Source of the DNA: Clytia hemisphaerica | Lineage: Eukaryota > Cnidaria > Hydrozoa > Leptothecata > Clytiidae | Assembly (NCBI GenBank): GCA_902728285.1 | Contig: CACVBU010000603.1 | Span: 65,808-129,807, forward strand | DNA: 64,000 nt | Reading direction: 5' to 3' | Shown: positions 1-10,304 of the stretch, one piece after another | How positions within the stretch are numbered: the stretch's first letter is position 1 | Layout of the letters: each line of letters starts with the position of its first letter | Program-made: the position numbers and the translations under genes | Notes under the pieces: model-generated | Database searches by the model: none | The model's input: only the letters and a program-made list of their open reading frames with translations | What the model was told of the DNA's origin: nothing

Positions 1-160
1 TTGAGAACAGGGGGTACTTTTTTCCTGAGGAGGGTACGAATTTCCTAGGAAATAAGTACCCCTAGGAGTACCTATCTCCTGGGAAATTTGTACTGGGGAG
101 TACTTATTTCCCGGAAATAAGTACTGGGGAGTACTTTTTTCAGGGAGTACTTATTTCCTG
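1..160. repeat. Imperfect short repeats of a GTACTTATTTCC-type motif
   Basis: The motif GGGAGTACTTATTTCC and its inverse GGAAATAAGTAC recur about every 20-35 bases from the first base to about 160, in both orientations. The array is cut by the window edge. No ORF of interest lies here. It could be the end of a minisatellite or the subterminal part of a transposon whose other end is outside the window. Confidence 0.6.
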
Positions 161-230
161 TGACACCGGTACAATTTTTGAAACAATTTTAAAATTGAAA
201 ATTGAAAAAAAAAAAAATTGAAAAAATTTT

Positions 231-877
231 AAAGGGGAACTCAACAAATTTGACATTTTTATTTTTTTACTGATTTTTGGTAATATTAAGTATAAAAATA
301 AGAAAGAAAGTATATAAGTCTGATCTCTCAAATAAAAATCATGAAAAAACTCTCTTAACTTCAGTTAAAAATATGTTAAAAAAATCACCCCCCTTTCTTT
401 TAAAAAAAGATCGACTTCTCTTTGGATTATGACGTCACTGCATTCAGAAAACAGAACAAATTCAGTTATGACTACAGTATGTTCTCAGAGTTCTGTTTTA
501 AATAAGAAATAAATACATAGAAAAGTATTCCTGGTAAGTTGTGGGTGATTTAGCTGAATAACAATAAAAAATCCAACAAGAAACACAAAAATTTAGTCAC
601 AAACCCTCTACTGAAGGGCCTGTCTTCACTGATTTTTAGCCTGAGAAGATAAGCATATTCCTCTTTCTGAATACGGCTACGTCATAAAACAGCTGAAAGT
701 GCGTCTTTTTTATTTGATAAACAATTTCATTTTAGTAGAGGGGAGCATCTTTTTAAAAGCTCAACAAATTTTTAGAGTGAAAGGAGAGTTGCAACCTTGA
801 AATTTTGAAATTTATCGTTGAAACAAACCATTTCAGGATAGAAACAAAAAAATCCAAAATTTGTTGAGTTCCCCTTT
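231..877. mobile_element. MITE-like element with 21 bp terminal inverted repeats
   Basis: The first 21 bases (starting AAAGGGGAACTCAACAAAT) are repeated in perfect inverted orientation at 857-877. The 647 bp between them hold no coding potential, as in a non-autonomous DNA transposon. A weaker inner inverted pair (CCTCTACTGAA near 605, TTTAGTAGAGG near 732) lies inside. Flanks are AAAATTGAAAA-type low complexity, so I cannot call a target site duplication. Confidence 0.65.
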
Positions 878-1198
878 AAAATTGAAAATTAAAAAAAAAT
901 TCGAAAAAAAATTATAAGTACATAAAATTTGAGATTTCAAAATTGAAAATTTTAAAATTTTTGAAAAAAGAAAAATAAAAAGCGGTCAAAATTAGAAATC
1001 GCCCGCGCGCACAAAAAAAATCCCGCGCGACAAAAATAATCCGCACGATTTGAAAAAATGCTGAGTCATCAAAAAAAGTTGTCGAAAATTTGAAAAGTGA
1101 AATTTCAAATTTTGTTTAATATTTTGATGATTTGAAAATTTGGAAAGTGGTCAAAAATTGAAAAAGGGAAATTCCCTGGAAAAGCCGTCAAGTTAGTA
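878..1198. other. AT-rich spacer, no gene seen
   Basis: Runs of AAATTGAAAATTT-type sequence with a short GC patch (CCCGCGCGC near 1000). No supportable ORF, repeat unit or RNA. Confidence 0.5.
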
Positions 1199-1212
1199 AA
1201 TATATAATAAAA
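1199..1212 (+). promoter_or_regulatory. TATAATAA motif abutting a start codon
   Basis: TATATAATAAAA ends directly at the ATG of the 1213 ORF. The same TATAATAA core sits immediately before the ATGs at 1550 and 2925 (minus strand). Recurrence on both strands at the exact start suggests a transcription signal of the element, not chance AT richness. Confidence 0.45.
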
Positions 1213-1512
1213 ATGCCTTGTGAAAAATGTGGATGCGATATATTAGATTATTTAAAAAGCGTTGATGAGATTGAAGATTGTCAAGAAACGATTAATGAAT
1301 TGTATAAAAAGAGTCCTATTCAGAGAGCTGAAATGAGGAGATTAAAAATACAGCGTGATGAATTATTAATAGAAATTATGCATATTGGATAAGAAAAGAA
1401 TTTGTTCGATTGTAGAGGTCTTTTTCCAATTGATTGGCGTACTGGAATACGTAAAAAGGGTGAAGAGAATACAGAAGCGACAGATTGGTGGAAATATAAT
1501 GATGAAGATTAA
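1213..1512 (+). pseudogene. Small CxxC protein ORF with one in-frame stop
   Basis: ATG at 1213 opens a frame that begins MPCEKCGCD and runs to a TAA at 1390-1392. The same frame continues without further stops to TAA at 1510 and ends WWKYNDED, so the original product was probably about 99 residues. The N-terminus holds a CEKCGC cysteine cluster that could bind metal; the middle is charged and helical-looking. The next ORF starts 37 bases downstream on the same strand and has the same motif before its ATG. I do not recognise the family and assign no function. Confidence 0.5.
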
Positions 1513-1539
1513 AAAAAGTGCAAGTTGGACTCAAAAAAA

Positions 1540-1549
1540 CATATAATAA
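1540..1549 (+). promoter_or_regulatory. TATAATAA motif abutting a start codon
   Basis: ATATAATAA runs directly into the ATG at 1550. It is one of three near-identical sites in this cluster. Confidence 0.45.
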
Positions 1550-2157
1550 ATGTACAAGTTTGGTCAAATTGAAATTTTAAGTAAAGAATTTAACAACGAA
1601 TACAAAGTGACAGAAAATGTTGATTTAGAAAAGATTCGATTAACTGAAGGAATCACTGTTAACAAGCACGACATTAATATACGATTGGCTATGAAGCAGA
1701 ACAAGGCAAAATTGTGCCGCTTTATATGAAGACTCCGAAAGATTGTGTTTCTTCGGGAGTTTCTCGATATAACGAGAATTCACCGTGGAAAATGGGATTT
1801 AATGTAATCGAAGATGAAGTTTGGACTGGACAGTACGAAGCTATTTCAAAGAAGGTTGAAGAGCTTTTGGGTCAAAAATTGGAGGGAGAATTATTGAGCA
1901 ATGGCAAATATATTAATCCAAAATTGATTACTTGGGATGGTGAGAATAAAACGAAATTTAAAGCTTTTTGGAGTAAGCCAGAAACTATTGGATTATGTTT
2001 TGCGACTGGAATTTTGAAATTGGGTAGTGTGTATCGAAAAGGGTCAAATTATCACTTGCAGGTCTTTTTGAAGGAATGTAAATTTAAGAAGAGAGACAGC
2101 ACGTTTGAGAGTCAATTGAGTGATAATGAGGAGGATAGTGGTTATGACATGGTTTGA
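1550..2157 (+). pseudogene. Conserved-looking hypothetical protein, about 200 aa, one frameshift
   Basis: The frame opened by ATG 1550 (MYKFGQIEIL) reads for about 48 codons to around 1690. The coding signal then shifts into another frame that contains IVPLYMKTPKDCVSSGV and runs to TGA at 2155-2157. One indel near 1675-1695 explains the break. The C-terminal half includes ITWDGENKTKFKAFW and YRKGSNYHLQVFLKECKF and ends in an acidic tail (SDNEEDSGYD). The acidic tail and basic/aromatic core recall single-stranded nucleic-acid-binding proteins of virus-like elements, but that is only an impression. It lies between the small CxxC ORF and an oppositely oriented 219-residue ORF. Function unassigned. 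Confidence 0.55.
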
Positions 2158-2265
2158 TGAGTTGAGAGTGTATTTGTGAAAACTGGATTTTCACAAATCG
2201 TTGTTTGTCAAAGTCAGTGTTTATAATTTTTTACAAATCATTATGATTTGGTGGAGATTCAAAGT

Positions 2266-2925
2266 TTACGTGGCATTGGCAGTTGGGGTAAGGGAAGAGG
2301 CGGCGATTTTTTGTAAAAAAGCTTGTTCGCCTTCTTTCCAACCTCGAGCTAAGAAGGCTTCTCGTTGTTCTGCGGTGATGGTATCGACTTTCTTTTTGGA
2401 TTTTGTTCGTATTTGCTCTTTCATGACGCGATAGTGTTCGGTTTCTTTTAGAATGAAATGATATTCATCGTGGGAAATTTGAGCATCTTCGATGGCTTTT
2501 GAAATGAGTTCGGAAATAGAGTCTAGTTTTGATTCAGCCAAAGTTTTGATTTTGTCGTGTTTTTTAGCTTTGGATTCAAAATTTTTTGGAGTTTTGTGTA
2601 TGATTCCAGAACCTAAACCGAGTAAAAATCCGGTTGAGGCGAGAACGATGCTGATTGGGTCTCCAACGCCGGTGGTAAGTATGACAATAGATGCGATTTC
2701 TAAAAATGTAATATTGGTAATTATTGAGGTGTCACTAATTGTCGAAGCTGTTGATTTACGTTTGAAATCTTTTGCGCGTTTGTCTCTCGTCTTTATCTCC
2801 TCTCGCAAGAATTGTTCAGCCTCTTCGATTTTTTTGAGGCGATAATTTTGACTTGTGTCTTGCTGGTTGTCTTTGGGAACACTGGCAATATCAGGGTACA
2901 TTTTTTCTGTATAAACGCTAGCCAT
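2266..2925 (-). CDS. Hypothetical 219 aa protein with a hydrophobic central segment
   Basis: This is an uninterrupted minus-strand ORF starting MASVYTEKMYPDI at 2925 and stopping at 2266. Residues about 25-60 are charged and likely coiled-coil (KKIEEAEQFLREE). Residues about 65-112 form two adjacent hydrophobic stretches (SIITNITFLEIASIVILTTG, then SIVLASTGFLLGLGSGII), compatible with a membrane hairpin. The C-terminal 100 residues are again helical and charged and end in a TPTANAT tail. I have an impression of similar proteins next to reverse transcriptase and GIY-YIG sequences in cnidarian genomes, from memory only. The start is supported by the TATAATAA motif abutting the ATG. No function can be given. 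Confidence 0.6.
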   Translation of the reverse strand: MASVYTEKMYPDIASVPKDNQQDTSQNYRLKKIEEAEQFLREEIKTRDKRAKDFKRKSTASTISDTSIITNITFLEIASIVILTTGVGDPISIVLASTGFLLGLGSGIIHKTPKNFESKAKKHDKIKTLAESKLDSISELISKAIEDAQISHDEYHFILKETEHYRVMKEQIRTKSKKKVDTITAEQREAFLARGWKEGEQAFLQKIAASSLTPTANAT

Positions 2926-2938
2926 TTATTATAAACCG
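2926..2938 (-). promoter_or_regulatory. TATAATAA motif abutting a minus-strand start codon
   Basis: Read on the minus strand, GGTTTATAATAA runs straight into the ATG at 2925. It is the third copy of the start-site motif and the only one on this strand. Confidence 0.45.
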
Positions 2939-2953
2939 GAAAAACACTTTTTG

Positions 2954-3561
2954 GGCTTAACATACATCCGACAATCAAATTCACATATAAATACCCAACT
3001 GAGGAAGTAGATTTCCTAGATTCAATCATATACAAAGACCATAAAACAAACACTTTTAAAAGCAAACTCTACAAAAAACCAACACATACAAACTCGTTAT
3101 TACAATATACATCATACCATTCAAAACACACAAAAGAAAATATAATACAAACTCAAGCTTTAAGGTATCGCATGCTGACTACAGACAACGCAATTCTTAA
3201 ACAACAACTCAATCAACTAAAAAAGTACCCCTACGATAGAGGATACCCACCAAAACTTGTAAATAAAAACTTTAAAAAAACAAAACACCTGAAACAGTTC
3301 TACTGTCTTTATAATAAGAAAAAACTGGGTAAACATTGCTCCAAATTCAAAATCAAAACCAACAACCCCTCTAACCTGCCATTCATCATTAAATACTGCG
3401 AACATTTCACTATTATAGAAAAGATACTTGCAAAACACTGGTCCATCATTCAACAAGATGACAGCTTAAAAAAGATCTGCAATAAAAAAACCTTTCTTAG
3501 TATACAAAAGAAACAAAGATATCAAAGACATCCTAACCAAAACCCGTTTCTTATAATTTTT
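2954..3561 (+). pseudogene. 3' end of a Penelope-like reverse transcriptase
   Basis: The frame reads through HPTIKFTYKYPTEEVDFLDS, KLYKKPTHTNS, SYHSKHTKE, QALRYRM, GYPPKLVNK, NLPFIIKYCEHFT and AKHWSIIQQD. This order is typical of the thumb and C-terminal part of Penelope-like RTs. Near 3505 the reading changes frame (an RNKDIKDILTKTRFL-like segment) and reaches TAA at about 3559. The catalytic palm (YADD) is missing because the left end is truncated at about 2954, right against the start signal of the minus-strand 219-residue gene. It is therefore a dead fragment with one frameshift. Whether the junction is an insertion or a chimeric element is not decidable here. Confidence 0.8.
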
Positions 3562-3711
3562 ATTTTTATACTTTTTTTTTAGAGAATAAAATATTTCATC
3601 ATACATAATTAATCCTACTTACCTACATATCCCGACTTTTCACCTTTGACACACAAAAAATATAGAATATATCTGATAGACCCAGAAATCTATAAGAAAC
3701 CTACATTCAGA

Positions 3712-4095
3712 CACACTGATACGCTTATAACAAAAATCTATCGAAAACAACTACACACTGATACGCCTATAACAAAAATCTATCAAAAAAACAAAACTAC
3801 ACACTGATATGTTTGTAACAAACATTTATCAAAAACAACTACATACCAATATGCTTATAACAAACACCCATAAAAAACAACTACATACTGATATGCTTAT
3901 AATGAACATCTATCCACAACAACAAAACATACTAATATTTTTATAACAAACATCTATCAAAAACCATTACATACTGATATGCCTATAAGAACCATCCATC
4001 AAAAACAACAAACATACTAATATGCTTATAACAAACTTCTATCAAAAACAATTACATACTGATATGCTTATAAAGAACATCTATCAAAAACAAGT
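3712..4095. repeat. Minisatellite, 42-46 bp unit, about 9 copies
   Basis: Units start at ACACTGATA or ACATACTGATATG, followed by CTTATAACAAACATCTATC and AAAAACAAC. Unit starts lie near 3712, 3754, 3800, 3841 and 3884 and continue to about 4095. Copies differ by substitutions and short indels. No ORF spans it. It abuts the 3' side of the RT fragment. Confidence 0.8.
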
Positions 4096-5497
4096 ACTCC
4101 GAAACATTCAAGACAAAAAATACTTAATAAAACACCAAAAACACCAATATGCAATTCCCTAAAAACCCACAATATAGCACTAACAAAGATACTTATCCTC
4201 ACACCTAAAATATAAGACATAGTAATTTATACAACAAAAACATAACTATATACTTAGAAAAAAACGCATCAATGAAAAATTGAATAAAAAAAGAACTCAA
4301 AGCTGAAACGCAAAAAGAGGATAACCGAGTCCTTAAAAACACAATCACAAAAATAATCGAGTTGAGTAAACAAAGAAACCTACAACCTAGAGCCCATGCC
4401 CCACCATAAATTACAATTAAAACTACACTTTAAATACCCAACTAACCCGCAACCCCCACAAACCAGAATCGAAAACCACGAGGAAAATTTCCTTTCTTAA
4501 ACTGACAAGATAGAACACAGACATAACAAACATGAACCTTGATAACGGATTTATCGGTAAGAAATTCATTCCTAAACACACTTACATATTTCTCATTAAA
4601 TTTAAGCTTTCTACTCAAACGAGTTGTTATGTACCATTGATAGTGGTTGAGGCATGTAGTTTAGACAATATGTTCTTTCTACAGTAACACAATGCAAAGT
4701 ACATGATTCCTCAACACTCGTTTAACATTAGGCAACAAATAAACACACAAACACTGAGATAGCTCTTTTTTCGAGTCAATACACTCATAATACATTTTTT
4801 CCCTTTTGGTTCTCAACCAAAACCTACAAAGGATAATTTTGGGAGTACTCTACCTAAGGGACTAGTCTTTAAACTAGGACCTTAATCTGCTTTTTGCTTT
4901 TCAAAGCAATAAAAATACTTTTTATATGTGTTTCAGGTATTTCGGAAATCGACCCTTTTTTCTTCGGAATTTCGGAAATCGGGCAAAATTGTTTCGGTAT
5001 CGGAAATCCATGAATTTTGCTTCGGAATTTGGGTATTAATCTCTTTTATTACCAATTTATCTATTATGAATAAAGCAAATTATGTTTTCTAATAATGTCG
5101 GCACACATAATATTAATGAACCGGACGACTCCGATTCTTGGTGTGCGTAAGTTTGATTACGTAATGATTTTCACCATATATGGTAAAAAGATTACGTGAC
5201 TGGGGTCAAAATCTGAATTTTCTTTGACGAACTATTCCAGGGGGCCACAGATTCAATTTTTGGGGTGCTTTGATAAATTTTTATCAGAATCTTCTTTGGG
5301 TTTTTCCCCTAAATTGTCATCAAACGTTGTTTACCAGACCCTCTTTCGAACAAAATCCCTCAAGAAATAAAAAAGGTCTAAATGCAGGTACTAGGAGATA
5401 AATACCTGCAAGTAGTAGTGTGTAGTAGTAAAGAATTAAACAGCACAGGATTTTCTTCGAGAACAATTTTCATCTTATCAGAAAATTTTGGAGATGG
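4096..5497. other. Non-coding stretch, nothing supported
   Basis: AT-rich sequence. A short direct repeat, TTTCGGAAATCG, occurs three to four times at 4930-5010. No credible gene. Confidence 0.5.
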
Positions 5498-5551
5498 CGG
5501 ACAGCAAGGAAGCAGTGGACAGCAAGGAAGTAGCGGACAGCAAGGTAGAGC
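5498..5551. repeat. 18 bp tandem repeat, about 3 copies
   Basis: GGACAGCAAGGAAGCAGT-like units are repeated three times. In frame they read GQQGSS or, in another frame, an ADSKEV-like repeat. The surrounding ORFs are short and unsupported, so I call it a microsatellite-like repeat, not a gene. Confidence 0.6.
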
Positions 5552-5571
5552 AGTAGACAGGAAAATTGCTA

Positions 5572-5846
5572 CTCTCGGGTACCTAATAGCCGCCCCCCGC
5601 TAATTAAATTTTCGAAAATTTTCCACCCAGGACATTCTTATTCTAACCCCCCCGCTTATTAATTTTTTAGAAAATGTTTTTGAAAGTTCCCTCTTTTGTC
5701 CTAATTGCTGTATTAGCTTCCTTTTCAACAATTTTCCACCCAGGACAGTTTTATTCCCAACCCCCCCCCGCTTATTAAGTTTTGAGATTTTTTCCAGCCT
5801 CCCCCCCGCTTATTCTAATCCCCCCCGGCTATAAGGTACTCAAGAG
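5572..5846. mobile_element. MITE, TACTCT-type termini, TA target site
   Basis: The left end, CTCTCGGGTACCTAATAG, is mirrored at the right by CTATAAGGTACTCAAGAG. TA dinucleotides flank both sides (5570-5571, 5847-5848). The interior has several poly-C blocks followed by GCTTATTA. A diverged copy lies at 41330-41553 and a cousin at 53740-54032. No coding capacity. TA duplication fits Tc1/mariner-type mobilisation. Confidence 0.75.
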
Positions 5847-6048
5847 TACCATAATAATAAAGGTATAACTGAAGAAAAAATTGTTTTCTGTTTGTTTTGA
5901 AATGCCTCTAGCGCTGTTTATCTGTTAACAATTTTCATGGAAATTACTTTTTCACTTTGCTGAAAATTTAAAATCTATTAGAGGCAGGGTACCTTCAAGT
6001 CATGTGACTGAGTTCACTGAGTCTTGAATATTTTATTTTTTTCTACAG

Positions 6049-6345
6049 ATGAAGTCAATAGTTTTATTCACAATGTTCAACCAACAAGGAAGGCACAAGG
6101 TTCCAGCCCAGTTCCATGTTTGGAACTAACCATTAAAACAGAGCATGCTGCTCAGAAAGTCTTGTGTTATTCTCCTGGTAAAAAGAGAATAAACCAGCTG
6201 CGCTGGAAGCTCCGGCTTAAGAGATTAAAAGATGTGAAAGATGAGCTTGTTGAGTTAGTTGTGTTAGAACGTTGCCCACAAACTGCTAATCAGAACAGAT
6301 CAGAAAGCAAAGTAATAATTCTATTGCAGAGCGAGTATGAGAAAT
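6049..6345 (+). pseudogene. Possible OB-fold exon of a mobile-element protein
   Basis: A good splice acceptor (TTTTTTTCTACAG, ending at 6048) precedes an open frame reading DEVNSFIHNVQPTRKAQG, then KVLCYSPGKKRINQLR. This resembles the first strands of RPA-like OB folds found in mobile elements, where a short strand, a variable loop and a V-x-C-F/Y-S-P motif recur. The frame stays open to TAA at 6345-6347. A second, longer OB-like segment of possibly the same family lies at 30690-31462. Identification is from pattern only. Confidence 0.35.
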
Positions 6346-6347
6346 AA

Positions 6348-6664
6348 TCTTAACGAATAAATAAACCAGCTGGTAGTTTAGCTCTTCTAAGTGATTACAT
6401 ATGCACTTTCTTGCCTAAAGAACCAACCCCACCCCCCCGCCCACTCAACCTCGACTAAAAAGTTCAAAATTGGAGCTAAAGGAGATAAACATTTAGAAGT
6501 CAATATTTCCAAGTTCTTGATTTGATTGTCCAGATAAAATTTCGGGGAGAAAAATAGCCTAAATTAGAGGCCACGGGCTTTTAGCTAAGCATTATTTTTT
6601 CTGTTGGGATAATACTTGGGGGAGAGTAGGATAAACCAATTAAAATGGTACAATAGTGTGTATG
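6348..6664. other. Spacer, nothing seen
   Basis: Unremarkable AT-rich sequence with one poly-C tract near 6430. No ORF or repeat is supported. Confidence 0.45.
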
Positions 6665-8190
6665 TAATAAATAGTGGTATACTAGGAAAAAAACCTGTTT
6701 TGGGTTTGAAAAATCTTCAAAAGGAACGGTCACCCCAGCCAATGAAATTACGACAAAGTCCAAAAAATATCATTTCCGGTTATAACACTGTGAAAATCAA
6801 ATTTACACAGGAATTGTGTTTTATTATCCTTTACTGAATTCCCATAGTGATATGTTTGTAAAAAATCTGTGTCGGGTTTGAAAAATCAAAGGAACGGTCG
6901 CCAGCCGCGATGAAATTACAGGAATTGTGTTTTAGTATCCTTTATTGAATTCTCATAGTGATATGTTTGTAAAATATCTGTGTTGGGTTTGAAAAATCAA
7001 AAGGAACGGTCGCCAGCCGCGATGAAATTACCCTCAACTGCTCCAACTTGGGACTATCTTACGCAACATGGGACGGCCATTCCACCAGCATTTCACCAAA
7101 CCTCAAAAATCATTAGATTTGAGTTTAATGAACCGCGTATTAAAAAATACCCGATTTCTCTTTCGATTTTACAGTAAGTGAAAATACAGACCAGATATCA
7201 ACAAGTTCCATGTTGCGTACACTCATCCCAAGTTGGAGCAGTTGACGGTACGATACAGAGTTAAAAAACAATCATTTTCAGCCATAATACAGTGAAAATT
7301 TCTCCGATCTTGTTCAAACTTACACAGGAATTGTGTTTTAGTATCCTTTACTGAATTCTCATAGTGATATGTTTGTAAAAAATCTTTGTCGGGTTTGAAA
7401 AATCAAAAGGAACGGTCGCCAGCCTCGATGAAATTACGACAAAGTCCAAAAACGATCATTTTCAGCCATAATACTGTGAAAATTTCTCCAATCTTGTTCA
7501 AACTTACACAGGAATTGTGTTTTAGTATCCTTTACCGAATTCTCATAGTGATATGTTTGTAAAATATCTGTGTCGGGTTTGAAAAATCAAAAGGAATGGT
7601 CGCCAGCCGCGACGAAATTACGACAAAGTCCAAAACGATCATTTTCAGCCATAATACTGTGAAAATTTCTCCGATCTTGTTCAAATTTACACAGGAATTG
7701 TGTTTTAGTATCCTTTACTGAATTTTCATAGTGATGTGTTTGTAAAAAATCTGTGTCGGGTTTGAAAAATCAAAAGGAACGGTCGCCAGCCGCGATGAAA
7801 TTACAACAAAGTCCAAAAATGATAATTTTCAGCCATAACACTGTCTGACTGTGAAAATTTCTCCAATCTTGTTAAAATTTACACAGGAACTGTGTTTCAT
7901 TATCCTTATTGAATTCTCATAGTGATATGTTTGTAAAAAATCTGTGTCGGGTTTGAAAAATCAAAAGGAACGGTCGCCAGCCGATGATGAATACAACAAT
8001 AACAAAGTCCAAAACAGGATCATTTTCAGCCATACATAACACCACAAAAAATACTGTGTATCATTGGCTGTGTGTTTGAAAGTTTCATTGTCAAGTTTGA
8101 AAATCCAAAAGGGACAACCACCAATTAGATGACCAAAAGTCCACAATAGATCATTTTTACAGCATAAAATCATGAGAAACACACGTATTT
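6665..8190. repeat. Satellite array, about 185 bp unit, roughly 8 copies
   Basis: Each unit carries GTGATATGTTTGTAAAA, TCGGGTTTGAAAAATCAAAA, GGAACGGTCGCCAGCCGC and ACACAGGAATTGTGTTTTA. Unit starts near 7365, 7548, 7731 and 7921 give a spacing of 183-190 bp. The copy starting near 6848 is shortened to about 110 bp, and the outermost copies are diverged. One copy is interrupted by a 217 bp MITE. No conserved ORF across units. Confidence 0.88.
7032..7248. mobile_element. MITE nested in a satellite unit, TAC target duplication
   Basis: A 217 bp insert interrupts a satellite unit exactly after GATGAAATTAC. It is flanked by TAC on both sides (7029-7031, 7249-7251). Its ends match as inverted repeats over about 41 bp with few mismatches (left CCTCAACTGCTCCAACTTGG, right complement CCGTCAACTGCTCCAACTTG). 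Comparison with uninterrupted neighbouring units gives the empty site directly. Confidence 0.85.
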
Positions 8191-8784
8191 GAATTCAGTA
8201 TACAATAGCAGTACAACATACAACGCAACATCAAACTTCTCATAAATCATGTTCAAAACATCATGAATAAGGATGAAAATGATCAATTTTTCACTGAGAT
8301 TTGTCAGTATTCACAGCTCACCAGTCCACGACCTTTCGATAGCCATCTTTTTCTAATATTTTCGGCCAATCAAATCACAGTATTATCGGAATCAGTGATC
8401 CGTTTTTGTTAAATCGGAATAGATCATCGGATTAGATAAACAGACAAAAAATGTCTTGACCCTTCTTGTCGGAAGAGAGAATTAAAGGCTCCTAGGCCGG
8501 AGCAAAAATAGTTGATGCTATGACCGCAAAAAGTCCTATAAAGATAAAAAAGGTGGCGTCGAACAATGGAACATTAATGCTTCACGACAGCGCAGAAATA
8601 GAAATGATTAATCCGGACGAAGTCCAATTGTTTTTAACTTCGATACGGCTTTCGATCCTTATCCAATTCCAAATTACCTCAAGATTCATCCAAACTTTTC
8701 TCAAAATCAATATCAATAAAGTTCACAGTTTATTTGGCATCATGCTAAAACTTTGACTTTGGTTCGTTTAAGGTTCCCAGTGTA
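8191..8784. other. Spacer with a possible N-terminal remnant of the integrase gene
   Basis: A short ORF (8520-8756, MTAKSPIKIKKV) lies in the same orientation as the integrase pseudogene that follows and might be its degraded 5' part, but I see no motif. Otherwise non-coding. Confidence 0.3.
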
Positions 8785-10304
8785 TTGAAAGATAAACATA
8801 CTGTCAAAATTGGGGATATTTTAGGCTGTCAACCAACAGGCCAAAGTACCTTAGAAAAAAAGTTTAATTCGGATCATTATTTTAATCGACTTCGAAAATA
8901 TGTGAAAGACTTCCTCGACAATTGTGAAAACTGTAAGAAAACTGTTCACTTGTTGCACACTAAACCACCACCCATTCCTATAGGAACATTTTATCCTCAT
9001 CAGAGAGTACAAATTGATTTAATTCAGATGGCTTCAAAACGAAAACCTCATATGGTTTTGAATCCTTGGCGCTTCTCATACATCTTGAAGGTTAAGGATT
9101 GCTCTTCAAAGTATGGCTGGTTATCCCCCCTGAGGAGCAAAAAGATTGATGGGGTGTATCTTTCAATGAAGCTTTTTTGTGAGAAGGAATGATTTCCAGA
9201 TATTCTACAAAGTGATAATGGGAAGGAATTCGTTGGGAGGATCGTGAAAGACTTTTTCAAAAACCACAAGGTGCAAATTAAACGTGGAAGACCAAGGCAC
9301 CCTCAGATTCAAGCCAGGTCGAAAACTTAAACAAAACGATTAAACGCTATCTTAGAGGAATACTTTGCAATTTTGATGAGGAACAATAAGGGAAATTTTG
9401 GCCATTGTTATTACTTGGGATTGCATCGATATATGATAATACTTACCATCATACCATTGGAGATGTGCCTTTTCGTGTCTACCACAATCGGGAGCCATCC
9501 AAGATAAAACACCACATCGTTCCAGATGATGTCACGTGGTGCTTTCAATCAGGAGACGAGAAAAACAGAGCGATACGGGACAAGACAATGGAGAGAACGA
9601 GGAAGAAGACGAAGACGACGACGATGACCTTGATGAAAACGAAATCCCACCTTCCGACCCCCAAGAAAAGATGCCCTCTCTATCCAGACCTTCTACAATC
9701 ATGTGCTAGTGCTTCGTTGTGCACGACTTTTTAAAGCCAAACTTCAATCAAGAAGAATGCACTGAAGAGTCGGAAATTGGTGGTTTTGATAGTAATAGTG
9801 ATGGTGATGAGTTTGGAAGAGTAAATTTCTCTGTTTCTCTGTATTCTATTGCTAAAAGTGCACAGTGGAGTCGTTACAGCGCACTAGAGAAAACTGAATA
9901 TACTATTCACAGAAACATGAAAAAATCGCTTGAATCTGTCAAAAAAAACATTTTTCAAAGTTGGACAGAAGGTTTTGTTTAAGAATCCTGACTTAAAGTA
10001 CAAAAGTTTTTGAACATTTACTTTCAATCAGCTGAATCTGATTGGTATTGTCAAGGAATGTGTTGGGGAAAATTACATGATCGAGGGAAAAGATGGTGCG
10101 CAAACAGAAGTGAAATCTGTTTTTAAAGGAGAGTTGGTTCCGTTGACAGATGGAGATGACATCAGTGATAACGAAGAAACGAATAATGACTTGACGTTTC
10201 CAAAATTGTTCAACCACGTGACAGATGTTTCATCGAAAATGAGAGCAGCTGTTTATGACGATCCTTCTTCCTTTCATTGTAAACGAATCGATGTTTGCTC
10301 ATAA
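8785..10304 (+). pseudogene. Ginger-like (KRBA2/GIN1-type) integrase transposase, degraded
   Basis: Parts in order: a zinc-binding region with DNCENCKK (about 8917), then the retroviral-integrase-like core with the first Asp in VQIDLIQMA (about 9012) and the second in LQSDNGKEF (about 9210). A G-R-P-R-H-P-Q-I-Q segment follows; a one-base slip then moves the third acidic residue (VENLNKTIKR) out of frame near 9325. There is an in-frame TGA at 9190 before the second Asp. Further on, GDVPFRVYHNREPSK and an SH3-like tail (GIVKECVGENYMIEGK, about 10040) match the C-terminal layout of Ginger and Ty3-type integrases. The GRPRHPQIQ motif favours a Ginger DNA transposon over a retrovirus-like element, and I see no RT or protease. 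The gene is dead. Confidence 0.72.

Noticed and set aside
2201-2845. Plus-strand ORFs opposite the 219-residue minus-strand gene
   Set aside because: They are shadows of the minus-strand gene, which has the start motif and coherent composition.
3712-4095. Regularly spaced repeats that might suggest a CRISPR array
   Set aside because: Units are 42-46 bp head-to-tail copies without unique spacers, in a clearly eukaryotic context.
5382-5603. ORF with GQQGSS repeats as a structural protein
   Set aside because: Only three 18 bp repeats, two frames equally open, and no neighbours in support.
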